64,000 nucleotides of DNA from Leptodactylus fallax (taxonomy: Eukaryota > Chordata > Amphibia > Anura > Leptodactylidae): NCBI GenBank assembly GCA_947044405.1, contig CAMRHE010000115.1:1984001-2048000 (forward strand), given 5' to 3'. The position numbers and the translations under genes are program-made. Below are positions 48,980-59,390 of this stretch, in pieces. The notes below the pieces were generated by a model, which saw only the letters and a program-made list of their open reading frames with translations, was not told the DNA's origin and made no database searches. Position 1 is the first letter of the stretch, and each line of letters starts with the position of its first letter.

Positions 48980-49260
48980 TTAAAAGGGTTTTTCAGAATT
49001 TTGATATTGATGACCTACCCATACTTACAAGACCTGGAACCCTGGATTAAAGGTTCTTTGTAACAAAGTGCACAAAAATATGCACCAGCATAGATTTTAA
49101 AGGGTTTTTAAAAAATGTAAATACTGATGACCTATCCATAATAGATTATCAGATTATTGGGAGCCTGACAGTCACCACCCACGATCAGCTGTTTGAACTA
49201 GCTCCTGATTACAGTCACTGTCTTAAAGTTTCTATGACCACGAAACAAACTATGCTTGGG
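48980..49260. repeat. Two diverged TTAA MITE left ends
   Basis: 'TTAAAAGGGTTTTTCAGAAT' (48980) and 'TTAAAGGGTTTTTAAAAAAT' (49097) are each followed by 'TGATGACCTA.CCATA'. The second continues with 'CACGATCAGCTGTTTGAAC'. Head-to-tail copies of one MITE family. Confidence 0.65.
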
Positions 49261-49319
49261 TCTGCAAAGTCCTTCAGACCTTTAAGACACAGACAATCAG
49301 AGATTTGCCTCTTCTTCCA

Positions 49320-49760
49320 ATTTAAAGTTAAGATGGTGTATTTAAACCTTGCTAAAGTTCAGTCACCTGCCTGTGATTGTTTTGTGCAACTGGGCTCCTG
49401 ACTCTACTTGAGAAGACTTGTTCACTGCTGATTTCCTGGTTTCCCCCCTTTGGCTTCTGATTTGGACATTGTTGTGACTACTTGGATTTGACTTCGGCTT
49501 GGACTCTGACCTTCTCTGATACTCCCTTTGGTAACTCCATACACTCCTGGTGTAATGTTGGCTAGTTACTCCCTTAGTTCTCCTTAAGGTAACTGATTTC
49601 ATTCTTTGTATCTGCAAGCGCACCTGTTGCACCTTGTCTTGGCTTTGTAAACATCGGAGGTATCTCCACATTCCAAGATAGTGTCGGATTACAGGTATCA
49701 ATTTCCTTGAAGAATTCAGGACTAATCTGTTCCTTGGGTCCTTTTGCATATGTTCAAACT
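49320..49760. other. Possible LTR-retrotransposon LTR fragment
   Basis: Pyrimidine-rich text with repeated 'CTTGGATTTGAC', 'GGCTTGGACTCTGACC' resembles U5 parts of frog Gypsy-type LTRs. No primer-binding site, gag or pol is present, so this is tentative. The minus-strand frame 49363-49749 has no recognisable domain. Confidence 0.3.
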
Positions 49761-50766
49761 ATATAACAACAGTATTCAAATGAGCACGGCAGCCTTTTCC
49801 TTACTTGCCAAGCACAGCATCCACATTGTATAGTGACTATGCTTGATGGTGCAGCTCAGCACCATTCATTTGAACAGGACTGAGCTGCAAACAAGCTATC
49901 AGACTAATGCACATGACGTCACTGGCCTGTGAAGCAGAAGTGGCAATCACTAGAGCTGCTATCAGTGCTTCTCTGCAACATGGAGATCCCAGCTATTGGA
50001 CCCCTGCTGATACAATATTGATGGCATATCCTAAGAATACATATGAAGAAATCTTCATATCTTCAAACAGATCTTCAGACACCAGATAGTCAAAAGTTTC
50101 CAGTCTTATGTTTTTGTGTCTTTGAGAATTAGGCAGCAAAAAAATACGCAGAGAATCAGTGAAGTATGGCTGATCATAAGTCTAAGCATCTGCCATAAAA
50201 AAGTATCTGGGGATGGAATAGTCACCTGACGGAAGTGATTATTTCTAATGGAAATCTGCATGCTGGTAACATAAGGACTATCAGTACTTGAATTTATTAG
50301 TGATTATTGTTGTTTTTGAATAACACTGGTGGAATAAATTTAGAGCAATTCTGATCGACATCTATGGCCCACTGAACTTCTTTTATTAAATGGTATAGGG
50401 ATTTTTCTAAATGCCTTTTCCCGTCCCGAAATGCACTCCCTCTCACCATGCCACCATGCTTTCAAATTCATTTTATCTTAAGTGCTTTCTTACTGTCACC
50501 CCCTGTTAAGAGAGGCTGCCAAGAGGATTAGGGAAAAGAAGAACTGCCCTTGATCTGCATCTCAAAGTGGTTGTTGCATTTGAAGTTGTACTTAGAGAGT
50601 TATAACACTGCCAGCAATCGGAGGTTGTTATTCCTATATTGAGTCATTATTCTTTGTTTATTATACTTTTTCTATCAGTTCATGGAAGTTTTCAATATTT
50701 CTGCTTTCAGTGATTCAATAGGATTCTTCCTTGTTTACTTCCAGAGGAAGTTCTGGAAAAATGATG
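49761..50766. other. Unassigned intergenic DNA
   Basis: No gene recognised. About 49950-50035 resembles the inner half of the 'GATGACCTA' MITE in reverse. Confidence 0.35.
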
Positions 50767-50768
50767 TA

Positions 50769-52323
50769 CAGTCATGGCCAAAAGTTTTGAGAATGACACA
50801 AATATTCTATTTTCACATGATCTGCTGCCCTCTGGTTTTTATGTGTGTTTGTCAGATGTTTTTATCACATACAGAAATAGAATTGCATTCATATTATGAG
50901 TAACAGAAGCTTATATTGACAGTTAGAATGAGTTAATGCAGCAAGTCAATATTTGCAGTGTTGACCCTTCTTCTTCAGGACCTCTGCAATTCTCCCTGGC
51001 ATGCTCTCAATCAACTTCTGGACCAAATCCTGACTGATAGCAGTCCATTCTTGCAGAATCAATGCTTTAATTTTGTCTGAATTTGTTGGTTTTTGTTTGT
51101 CCACCCGTCTCTTGATGATTGACCACAAGTTCTCAATGGGATTAAGATCTGGGGAGTTTCCAGGCCATGGACCCAAAATCTCTATGTTTTGTTCCCTGAG
51201 CCATTTAGTTATCACCTTTGCTTTATGGCAAGGTGCTCCATCATGCTGGAAAAGGCATTGTTGAGCGCCAAACTGCTCTTGGACGGTTGGGAGAAGTTGC
51301 TCTTGGAGGACATTCTGGTACCATTCTTTATTCATGGCTGTGTTTTTAGGCAAGACTGTGAGAGAGCCGATTCCCTTGGCTGAGAAGCAACCCCACACAT
51401 GAATGGTTTCAGGATGCTTTACAGTTGGCATGAGACAAGACTGGTGGTAGCGCTCACCTCTTCTTCTCCGAATAAGCTGTTTTCCAGATGTTCCAAACAA
51501 TCGAAAAGGGGATTCATCAGAGAAAATGACTTTACCCCAGTCCTCAGCAGTCCACTCCCTGTACCTTTTGCAGAATATCAGTCTGTCCCTGATGTTTTTT
51601 CTGGAGAGAAGTGGCTTCTTTGCTGCCCTCCTTGAGACCAGGCCTTGCTCCAAGAGTCTCCGCCTCACAGTGCGTGCAGATGCACTCACACCTGCCTGCT
51701 GCCATTCTTCAGCAAGCTCTGCACTGCTGGTAACCCGATCCCGCAGCTGAAACACTTTTAAGAGACGGTCCTGCCGCTTGCTGGTCTTTCTTGGGCGCCC
51801 TGGAGCCTTCTTGGCACCAATGGAACCTCTCTCCTTGAAGTTCTTGATGATGCGATAGATTGTTGACTGAGGTGCAATCTTTCTAGCTGCAATACTCTTC
51901 CCAGTTAGGCCATTTTTGTGCAGTGCAATGATGACTGCACGTGTTTCTTTAGAGATAACCATGGTTAACAAAAGAGAAACAATGATGGCAAGCACCAGCC
52001 TCCTTTTAAAGTGTCCAGTGGTGTCATTCTTACTTAATCATGACAGATTGATCTCCAGCCCTGTCCTCATCAACACCCACACCTGTGTTAATGGAGCAAT
52101 CACTGAAACGATGTTAGGTGGTCCTTTTAAGGCAGGGCTGCAATGATGTTGAAATGTGTTTTGGGGGATAAAGTTCATTTTCTAGGCAAATGTTGACTTT
52201 GCAAGTAATTGCTGTTAAGCTGATGACTCTGGAGTATATGCAAATTGCCATTAGAAAAACTGAAGCAGTAGACTTTGTAAAAATTAATATTTGTATCATT
52301 CTCAAAACTTTTGGCCATGACTG
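50769..52323 (-). mobile_element. Complete Tc1-like DD35E transposon
   Basis: Flanked by TA (50767-50768, 52324-52325). Ends are perfect over the first ~28 bp: 'CAGTCATGGCCAAAAGTTTT' then GAGAATGA on both sides, with looser similarity further in. The element is 1,555 bp, the normal size for Tc1, and its only gene, on the minus strand, is uninterrupted. It sits in otherwise unassigned DNA with no nested insertion. Confidence 0.95.
50946..51962 (-). CDS. Tc1-like DD35E transposase, intact
   Basis: A 338-residue uninterrupted frame from ATG 51962; the longer frame to 51995 starts at GTG and is not used. Length matches the ~340 residues usual for Tc1. The N-terminal helix-turn-helix pair spans about 1-110 with a GRPR-like linker ('KAPGRPRKTSKR'), which binds the inverted repeats. 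The catalytic domain has Asp149 ('IFSDESPFRLFG'), Asp241 ('FQHDGAPCHKAK') and Glu277 ('[11 protein letters not shown]'). Thirty-five residues separate the last two, so DD35E. Other family blocks are 'PTVKHPETIHVWGCFS' and a basic C-terminus. The enzyme excises and inserts the element at TA in the nucleus. No stop, frameshift or catalytic substitution is visible, so it may still be functional. DD35E Tc1 elements have been described in vertebrates as the Traveler group. Confidence 0.93.
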   Translation of the reverse strand: MVISKETRAVIIALHKNGLTGKSIAARKIAPQSTIYRIIKNFKERGSIGAKKAPGRPRKTSKRQDRLLKVFQLRDRVTSSAELAEEWQQAGVSASARTVRRRLLEQGLVSRRAAKKPLLSRKNIRDRLIFCKRYREWTAEDWGKVIFSDESPFRLFGTSGKQLIRRRRGERYHQSCLMPTVKHPETIHVWGCFSAKGIGSLTVLPKNTAMNKEWYQNVLQEQLLPTVQEQFGAQQCLFQHDGAPCHKAKVITKWLREQNIEILGPWPGNSPDLNPIENLWSIIKRRVDKQKPTNSDKIKALILQEWTAISQDLVQKLIESMPGRIAEVLKKKGQHCKY

Positions 52324-52325
52324 TA

Positions 52326-52985
52326 CTTGGTGTAACATTTCTGCCTGTTCGGGTCTCTGCACCACCCTCCGCCCGCATGCGGCAGTGCAGGAGGTGTGCT
52401 CAGTTTGACTCCTTGTTTAAGATTCTTGTTGCTCAGTCTGAACACTGTCCTAGACTATGTAATTGATTTTCTGCCACACCCGTCTTCTTCCTTGGTTTTC
52501 CTCTGCTCCACTAATAGTTAATTTTGCCTTGCCTGTGTGATTGACAGCCTTTCCTCCTATCAAGTCTGGGGCGGGTTCTGTCTTCCTATTTATTCTTTGC
52601 TCACATTCACATTGGGGTTGGTTATTGCTTTTTGCGTTCTGGCTATTTTTCCTTGCTGTTTTGTTACTTGTATTTGTATTCCTGACCTCTGGCCTTGACT
52701 TTTGACTATTCTCTTGGATTTTGATTCTGTACTGCATTGCTCGTCTGTTACCGAACCCTTGGCTTTCTGACCTCTCTTTTTGTCGTTTGTTCTGTCTGTG
52801 TTCTGTGTTGTCACTTTACTCAGTATAGGGCTTGTCTTCAGGTTGTCCTTTTACCGTTTAGGGTAAACTGAGGCAATAGGAAGGGACAGTGGCTGGGGTG
52901 AGATTAGGGCTCACTTGTCTCTGTCCTTCCTCCCAGACCCCTGCAGTAGTGTGACGCATTTTGGCTTTCCACCCTAATTCATACA
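52326..52985. other. Possible LTR or other repeat fragment
   Basis: Pyrimidine-rich sequence with 'TGTGTGATTGACAGCCTTTCC'-like and 'CTGACCTCTGGCCTTGACTT'-like text resembling frog LTR U3/U5 regions. No coding domain, terminal TG/CA pair or duplication established. Confidence 0.3.
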
Positions 52986-52999
52986 AGCTATTCCTTCTC

Positions 53000-54030
53000 T
53001 TTATACTATCCCTAGCGCTAGAATAAAAATAAATGGGACATTCGATATTAGAAATGGAACCCACCAAAGTTGCCCCTTATTCCCTTCCCTCCTTTATTCC
53101 CTCCCTAATAGACACTTTTGAAATGTATTCAGCAAGACCCCTTGATCCATGGTATTCCAGTAAGGCCACAGACCACTGCAGCTATCTCTCAGGCTCAGGG
53201 GCATCAGTGTTAGCACCAAATATCAGTCGACATTTGAATGAAATGATACACTATGGCAGAAGACCCAGGAGGACTCCACTGCTGACACTGAGACATAAAA
53301 AAGCTAGACTGCAGTTTGCCAAAATATATGAGTAAGCCAGAATCCTTCTGGGAAAATGTCTTGTGGACAGATGAGACCAAGATAGAGCTTTTTGGTAAAG
53401 CACATCATTCTGCTGTTTACTGAAAACAGAATGAGGCCTACATAGAAAAGAACACAGTACCAACAGTCTAATATGGTGGAGGTTCAAAGAGGTTTTGGGG
53501 TTGTTTTTGCTGCTTCTGGCACATTACCGTGTGCAAAGCTTCTTGAAATCTGAAGACTACTAAAGGAGTTTGGATCGCAATGTAGGGCCCAGTGTCAGAA
53601 AGCTGGGTTTGCGTCCTAGGTCATGGGTCTTCCAGCAGGACGACCCCAAACATACTTCAAAAAGCACCCAGAAATGGATGGAAACAAAGTGCTGGAGAGT
53701 CCTAAAGTGGCCAGAAATGAGCCCAGATCTAAATCCCATTGGCAACCTTCAAATATGAGAGACCTGGAGAAGTTTGTAAAAGAAGAGGAGTCCAAAATTC
53801 TAGTTGAGAGGTGTAAGAAGCTTGTTGACAGTTATAGAATTTTTGTGTGAAATTATATAATTTTTGGCTTTTTATTTCTCAGTTTTTTTTGTTGTTTCAA
53901 TACCCACAAAGGAAATAAACATGTGTATAACAAAACATGTGTAATTGCAATAATTTTCTGGGAGAAATACTTCATATTCTGTCCTACCTCAAACTATTGT
54001 ACCCCTGTATTTTTGTTGTATTGCTAAAAA
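53000..54030 (+). mobile_element. Decayed Tc1-like element
   Basis: Holds a degenerate transposase (53120-53850) and a 3' tail ending 'CTCAAACTATTGTACCCCTG'. The left terminus is not recognisable. Related to the element at 1-708. Confidence 0.75.
53120..53850 (+). pseudogene. Tc1 transposase remnant, catalytic Glu lost
   Basis: Pieces in several frames give 'RRPRRTPLLTLRHKKARLQF' (DNA-binding linker), 'NVLWTDETKIELFG' with the first Asp, 'NVGPSVRKLGL', and 'WVFQQDDPKHTSK' in which one codon of the usual QQDNDPKH is deleted. Then comes 'SPDLNPIGNLQ', where Gly replaces the catalytic Glu. Multiple stops. Non-functional DD34E-type relic. Confidence 0.85.
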
Positions 54031-54039
54031 ATAAAGTTT

Positions 54040-55420
54040 AAACAAAAAGAGATTTAAACAAGATTATGGGACTGTTTGTGAATGAGGCAGTGTGCACAGC
54101 CAGACACTAGGACGCAATTTCTGTTACCTCATAAATAATACAATAAAACCATGCTCTCCCATCAACAAGTCCTCATTAAATAACATATGGTTCCATAATA
54201 CATCACTCATTGTCAAGCATATTCCCTTGAAAAACATACATTTTAATTGATGTCACATACTTTACTATTTTTTTATAGCACTAGTTTCGACTTGTGAAGA
54301 CAGACAGAAGGGATTTCTCTATAAATAAACCTAATCAGAATTCACCTATCTGCCTGTCTTAGTATACCTAGCTATCACCTTCTGTGCGAAGGACATAAGA
54401 AATAGAACAGGCTGCATTCTTAAGTTTTCAAAGACAAAGTATGGAATGCAGATAGCCAGCCAAACATCAACCTAATGGCAAACATAATAAGCATAATAGC
54501 AATAATAACATATTGGGGAACTGATATTTATGCAGTAATGTAATAAATTTTATCTAAAGTGGTTCCAAACCAGAGGCTTTAACTTCCGATGAAAATGGTA
54601 TGAACATAAGTACGCTGTTGTACAATAGTACACTGCTGTGCCAGGCATAGTGCTTATATACTGTATGTATGTGTGCTTGACAGTATGTAGTATCTATGTG
54701 TATGCCTAAATGTAGTGAGTGTATGTACATTTCATACAAACTTTTCTGCACTTCTGGAAGCTATTATTTTAGCACACTTCTTATTTGGATTTGGGACACT
54801 GTATAATATGTATTTGGGTATTATGAGAATGTAAAATTGGGGCACTATATGATGATTACCGCTATATGGAGCATTATAGGACTCTGATTCAGCACTGTTT
54901 AGCTCTGGTTTTTGGACAGCTGTCAGATGGTCTTTGCTACTGTTATAGGTGTCATCCACCCATTTTGGAGCTGTATAGTAGGGAATTTTGGCCACCAAGT
55001 ATAAGCAAGTTGGTAAGATTTTAGCATTCCTTCTATGCCAGATAAGTAGCGTACTTTGGAATAATTGTGGAACATCTGTGGCGCTGGGTTTTTTTGCACT
55101 AAAGATGCCCTACTTTTCTCTTTCTACACCCCACTTGCCACTTTTTACTAGTGGAGCAGAGAGCTTGGTGTCACAAAACTGTTGTGAGTTTTATAGGAAA
55201 TATATGCCAGTTACTGACTTGCATAGCTTTCAATTCAGGTGCACAGGAGTCTCTTGATAATTCTGGCATAGTTAGCATTAGTCGGGGAGTTTATTAAGAA
55301 TGGGGTCCTGTTCACCAGTCTTAATAAATTCTACTAGCCTTTCCTTTCTCCTTCAACTATATGTGTCAACCTTGGGTATGTTAGTTTAGGGTACATTAGT
55401 TGCTCCCATGTGCCTCCAGT
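54040..55420. other. Unassigned intergenic DNA
   Basis: No gene or known repeat recognised; small frames such as 54732-54998 (-) and 54988-55257 (+) have no recognisable domain. Confidence 0.4.
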
Positions 55421-55427
55421 TATTTTT

Positions 55428-57745
55428 AGTATTATTATTGTTTATTTATATAGCACCATTAATTCCATGGTGCTTTACATTTGAGGGTTTACATACGGTA
55501 CACAAAATATAAAAAACAAATATAATATTAACAGTGACCAACTGGCACAGTGGGATAGAGGGCCCTGCCCGCAAGGGCTTGCAATCTATGGGGGAAGAGG
55601 GATAGTGACAGAAGGTGAGAGTAGAGGCTGTTCAGGTGGTGGTGTGGTGACAGTAGTATTATTGGAGGTTGTAGGCCTTCTTGAATAGGTGGGTCTTCAG
55701 GGCCTTCTTGAAGCTTGTGACTGTGGGGGACAGTCTTATGTGTCTTGGTAATGACTTCCAGAGTATGAGGGATGCACGGGAGAAGTCTTGGAGTCGGTTG
55801 TGAGAACAGCAGATAAAAGCAGAGCGGAGCAGGAGGTCTTTGGAGGATCGGAGGTTACGTGTGGGCAGGTAGCGGGAGATTAGGTCAGAGATATAGTGAG
55901 GGGACAGGTTGTGGATGGCTTTGTATGTCAGCGTTAGTAATTTGAACTATATTCACTGGGCAACAGGTAGCCAGTGAAGGGATTGGCAGAGGAGGGCGGC
56001 CGATGAAGAACGGAGGGAGAGGTGTATTAGGCGAGCAGCACAGTTTAAGGTGGACTGGAGGAGTGCAAGAGTGTTTGCTGGGAGGCCATTGAGAAGGGTG
56101 TTACAGTAGTCTAGGTGGGAGATTATGAGGATGTGGACTAGCATCTTTGTAGTTTCAGGGGTGAGGAAGGAACGGATTTGATGGATGTCTTGAGTTGGAG
56201 ACGGCAGGAGGTGGTGAGGGTTTGAATATGTGACTTGAAGGATAGGTCAGAGTCTAAGGTTATCCCAAGGCAGTGGACCCATGGGACTGGGGTGAGTGTG
56301 GTTCCATTAACTTTGATAGATGGGTCAGGTAGAGGGGCCATGCGAGGAGGGATGAAAATTATGAACTCCATTTTCTCCATGTTGAGTTTGAGAAAGCGGG
56401 AGGAGAGAAAAGAGGCTAAAGCTGCTAGACATTCTGGGACTCTGGACAACAGAGAGGTAATGTCTGGTCCAAAGAGATATATTTGGGTGTCGCCAGCATA
56501 GCAGTGGTAATGAAAACCATGAGATTCTGTGAGTTGGCCAAGGCCGAGGGTGTAGATGGAGAACAGGAGGGGTCCTAGGACAGAGCCTTGGGGTCCCCTA
56601 CAGAAAGAGGGTGTGGCGGGAGGTGTTGTGTGAGTGGCAGACACTGAACGTGCGGTTGGTTAGGTATGAGGAGATCCAGGAAAGGGCCAGGTCTGAGATG
56701 CCAAGGGATGAGAGCGTTTCTAACAGGAGGGAATGGTCGACTATGTCAAAGGCAGAGGAGAGGTCGAGGAGGAGGAGGACTGTGTAGTGACACTTGGCTT
56801 TGACAGTTAGGAGGTCATTAGTGACCTTGGTTAGGGCAGTTTCTGTGGAGTGATGGGGTCTGAAGCCTGACTGTATTCTGTCAAAGAGCACATTGGACGA
56901 GAGATAGAAGGACAGTTCGGAGTGGACGTGTTGCTCCATCAATTTTGAGGCATATGGAAGCAGTGAGATGGGGCGATAGTTGGCTGGAGAGGCCGGGTTG
57001 AGGGAGGGTTTCTTAAGTATAGGTGTGACGGTAGCATGTTTGAAGGCGGAAGGGAAGGATCCATTGGTTAGGGATAGGTTGAAGAGGTGGGTTAGGGCAG
57101 GGGTAATGACTTCAGTGAGTTTGGGGATGAGATGTGACTGGATTGGGTCGAGTGCACAGGAGGTGAGGTGGGATTTAGAGATTATAGTGGAGATCTTTTC
57201 ATCAGTGACAGTGGAAAAACAGGTTAAAGATGAAGAGCACCGAGCAGTTGGGTAGAGTGGTTGTCAGGGGTGTAGGATGAGACTGTCTCTGATGGTATCA
57301 ATTTTGCTTTTGAAATAGGAGGCAAAGTCATCAGCTGTGATAAGTGATGTCGGAAGGGGCGCCGGAGGATGGAGAAGGGAGTTGAAGGTAGTGAATAACT
57401 GTTTGGGGTTGCGGGATAGGGCAGATATTAGTGTGGAGAAGTAGACCTGCTTCTGTTCTTGAATGTGAGAACTGCCTCTTTATACCTAAGGAAGTCCTCC
57501 TGAGAGTGGCTTTTCTTACAGAGGTGTTCTGCAACCCATGAGGCACGTCACAGTTTTTTAGTCAGGTCAGTGTGCCAGGGTTGCCTATTGATCGGTCGGG
57601 CTCCGGTGTTTGTGAAGGTGTCCACAGAGTGAAGGGCTGAAGTAATGGTGGCATTGTAGAAGTCAACGGCGGTATCTGCATCCTGGAGTGAGGATATGTC
57701 AGTGAGGTCAGTTTTGAGTTGTACATCAAGGTTAGAAAACTCACA
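55428..57745 (-). mobile_element. L2/CR1-clade LINE, reverse orientation, 5'-truncated
   Basis: On the minus strand it runs from the linker before the RT ('SSLQDADTAVDFYNATITSA') through the RT to a 3' UTR and (AAT)n tail at 55428-55445. Same family and order as 9372-11447, but it retains the ~410 bp missing there (57280-56866). The 5' end breaks off just before the TTAA MITE at 57782. Confidence 0.88.
55700..57745 (-). pseudogene. L2/CR1 ORF2 remnant, YADD box mutated
   Basis: Frames at 57548-57781, 56598-56942, 56138-56644 and 55953-56144 together cover the linker, RT and C-terminus. Motifs are '[16 protein letters not shown]', 'LLDLSSAFDIVDHSLL', '[17 protein letters not shown]', '[20 protein letters not shown]', then '[12 protein letters not shown]'. 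The second Asp-adjacent position of YADD has become Gly (GAC to GGC, near 56495), which removes a metal-binding residue of the reverse transcriptase. Frameshifts between the pieces also disable it. Confidence 0.85.
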
Positions 57746-57781
57746 TGATAGTCTGGTAGCTAGCAATGCAAATCCCCTCAC

Positions 57782-58131
57782 TTAAACAGGTTGTCCAGGA
57801 GAAAACTTTTCTTTAAATTAGGCCAGGGGAGGTGGAAAAAAACCCCCAACATACTCACATGTCCCCGGTGTCCTGCTGCTCCGATGTTTTCTTGCAGTGG
57901 AAGTCCTCGCCAGCTGTGACGTCCCAAGTCCTTTTCCTTAGGCCACTGATTGGCCTCACCGCTCACGTGTATCGGGGACTTCTGCCAAAAGAAAACACTG
58001 GAGCAGCAGGACTGGACCACGCTGGTAGGTACCAGAATATCAGGGACAGGTGAGTATGCTTCTTTAATTTTTTCCACCTCCACCGACCTAATTTAAAAAA
58101 TAATAATTTTTATCCTAGACAACCCCTTTAA
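57782..58131. repeat. TTAA-bounded MITE, 350 bp
   Basis: 'TTAAACAGGTTGTCCAGGAG' and 'TCCTAGACAACCCCTTTAA' are inverted ends with TTAA on each side. Inner arms 'CTGCTGCTCCGATGTTTTCT' and 'AAGAAAACACTGGAGCAGCA' pair around a loop. The opposing frames 57778-58083 (-) and 57832-58053 (+) are two readings of the same foldback. Confidence 0.87.
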
Positions 58132-58700
58132 ATTTCCATTTCCTTCATTGAATGTCAGATCATGGTACTAGCTCTAGAAATAAGACATAAAATTTTCAAC
58201 AGAATCTTGTATTACCTCACTAACAAATAGAAAAATATTGTGTATAACTGACTTACAGTAGTACAATAGCATTAGCTTTAGTTATAAAATAACTCATTGG
58301 CAAAATCAATAGAAGTCCAAGGGTCTCAGGGGACTAAGAAAATTAGGAACAGATCCATGTAAAGTGTTCAATTCTGTACTAATGCTCAAATAATTCAATA
58401 AGACATGGGATGAAAGTAAACACGGTATGTCGGTACAGAGAGATACACTAAGTCAATAGCTGTTAAATTGGCTAAAGTGGACTACAGGTGAAATAAGATA
58501 CATATGGACACAATACAAAGTGCATAAAAGTAGAGCTTATAAGAGTTGGCTAAAAAAGCTGACTGAGTTTGCAGCAATAAAATTGGTATATACTATATAC
58601 TGTATATATATATATATGTGTGTGTAATTGTAGCACCAGTTAAATAAAGGAGTACCATCCCCATGGAACAGGCAATATTTCCAATAAACAGTAGATAAAA
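58132..58700. other. Unassigned intergenic DNA
   Basis: No gene or element recognised; short TA-rich tract near 58600. Confidence 0.4.
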
Positions 58701-58710
58701 AATAAAAACT

Positions 58711-58862
58711 GCAGCACCCCATAGTTACAGAAAAAAAGTGAGGGTTTACTTTATAAACCCATACCAGCAATGCTTGAGAAAGGGTCATGCATATGAGCTG
58801 AAACATTGCTAGTATGGGTCAATAAAGTACCCTCACTTTTTTCTGTAACTACAGAGTGCTAC
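58711..58862. repeat. Long hairpin with hammerhead-like loop
   Basis: The arms 58711-58772 and 58804-58862 are inverted copies. 'ATAGTTACAGAAAAAAAGTG' pairs with 'CACTTTTTTCTGTAACTACA', and 'CCATACCAGCAATG' with 'CATTGCTAGTATGG'. The 31-bp loop is 'CTTGAGAAAGGG...TGAGCTGAAA', which recalls the CTGATGA...GAAA core of hammerhead ribozymes found in Penelope-type pseudo-LTRs. No protein is encoded. Confidence 0.7.
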
Positions 58863-59094
58863 CTGATTTTTTTATATATACATATATTGTAGTCATTTTT
58901 AGAAAGTGACAGTTTTCATATATTTATGCAGTAAAAACGTTTAAAAATTATTTTCAAAAGTGAAAATTGATTTTGATGTAAGGTTACCTCCAATAAAAAA
59001 TACTCTCTATCTAAATGAAAATGGAAACCTGTGTAATTTGCAGCCATAATAAAGGTGAATATTTTGAAGACTAATATTCAAGCTTGAAATATTC

Positions 59095-59390
59095 ATGCAG
59101 GATATGGATATCTTCTACATATTCTTGCCCAGAGTATTTGAAGGTACTTGGCAGGGAAGTTGTTCCAAACATCTTGGAGAACTAAGCACAGATCTTCTGT
59201 GGTGTAGGCTTGCTCCAATCCTTATGTCTCGTCATGTAATCCGAGACAGACTGGATAATGTTGAGATCAGCGCTCTGTGGGGTCCATATCATCACTTCCA
59301 GGACCTCTCTTGTTCACGCAAAATATTGATGTCATTTAGATTTATCCTTTGTTTATTGACTTAATTTTGTTAATTGATAAAAATAAACGC
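59095..59390 (-). pseudogene. Tc1/mariner transposase C-terminal relic
   Basis: The minus strand of about 59225-59275 reads 'W(T)PQSADLNIIQSVSDY', the decayed form of the 'WPPQSPDLNIIESVWDY' block with the catalytic Glu changed to Gln. Surrounding text ('TTCCAAACATCTTGGAGAAC', 'GGGGTCCATATCATCACTTC') matches a Tc1-like family common in frogs and fish. The plus-strand frame 59095-59364 is its shadow. Confidence 0.75.

Noticed and set aside
49320..49760. Firm LTR-retrotransposon call
   Set aside because: Only compositional resemblance; no paired LTR, primer-binding site or gag-pol sequence.
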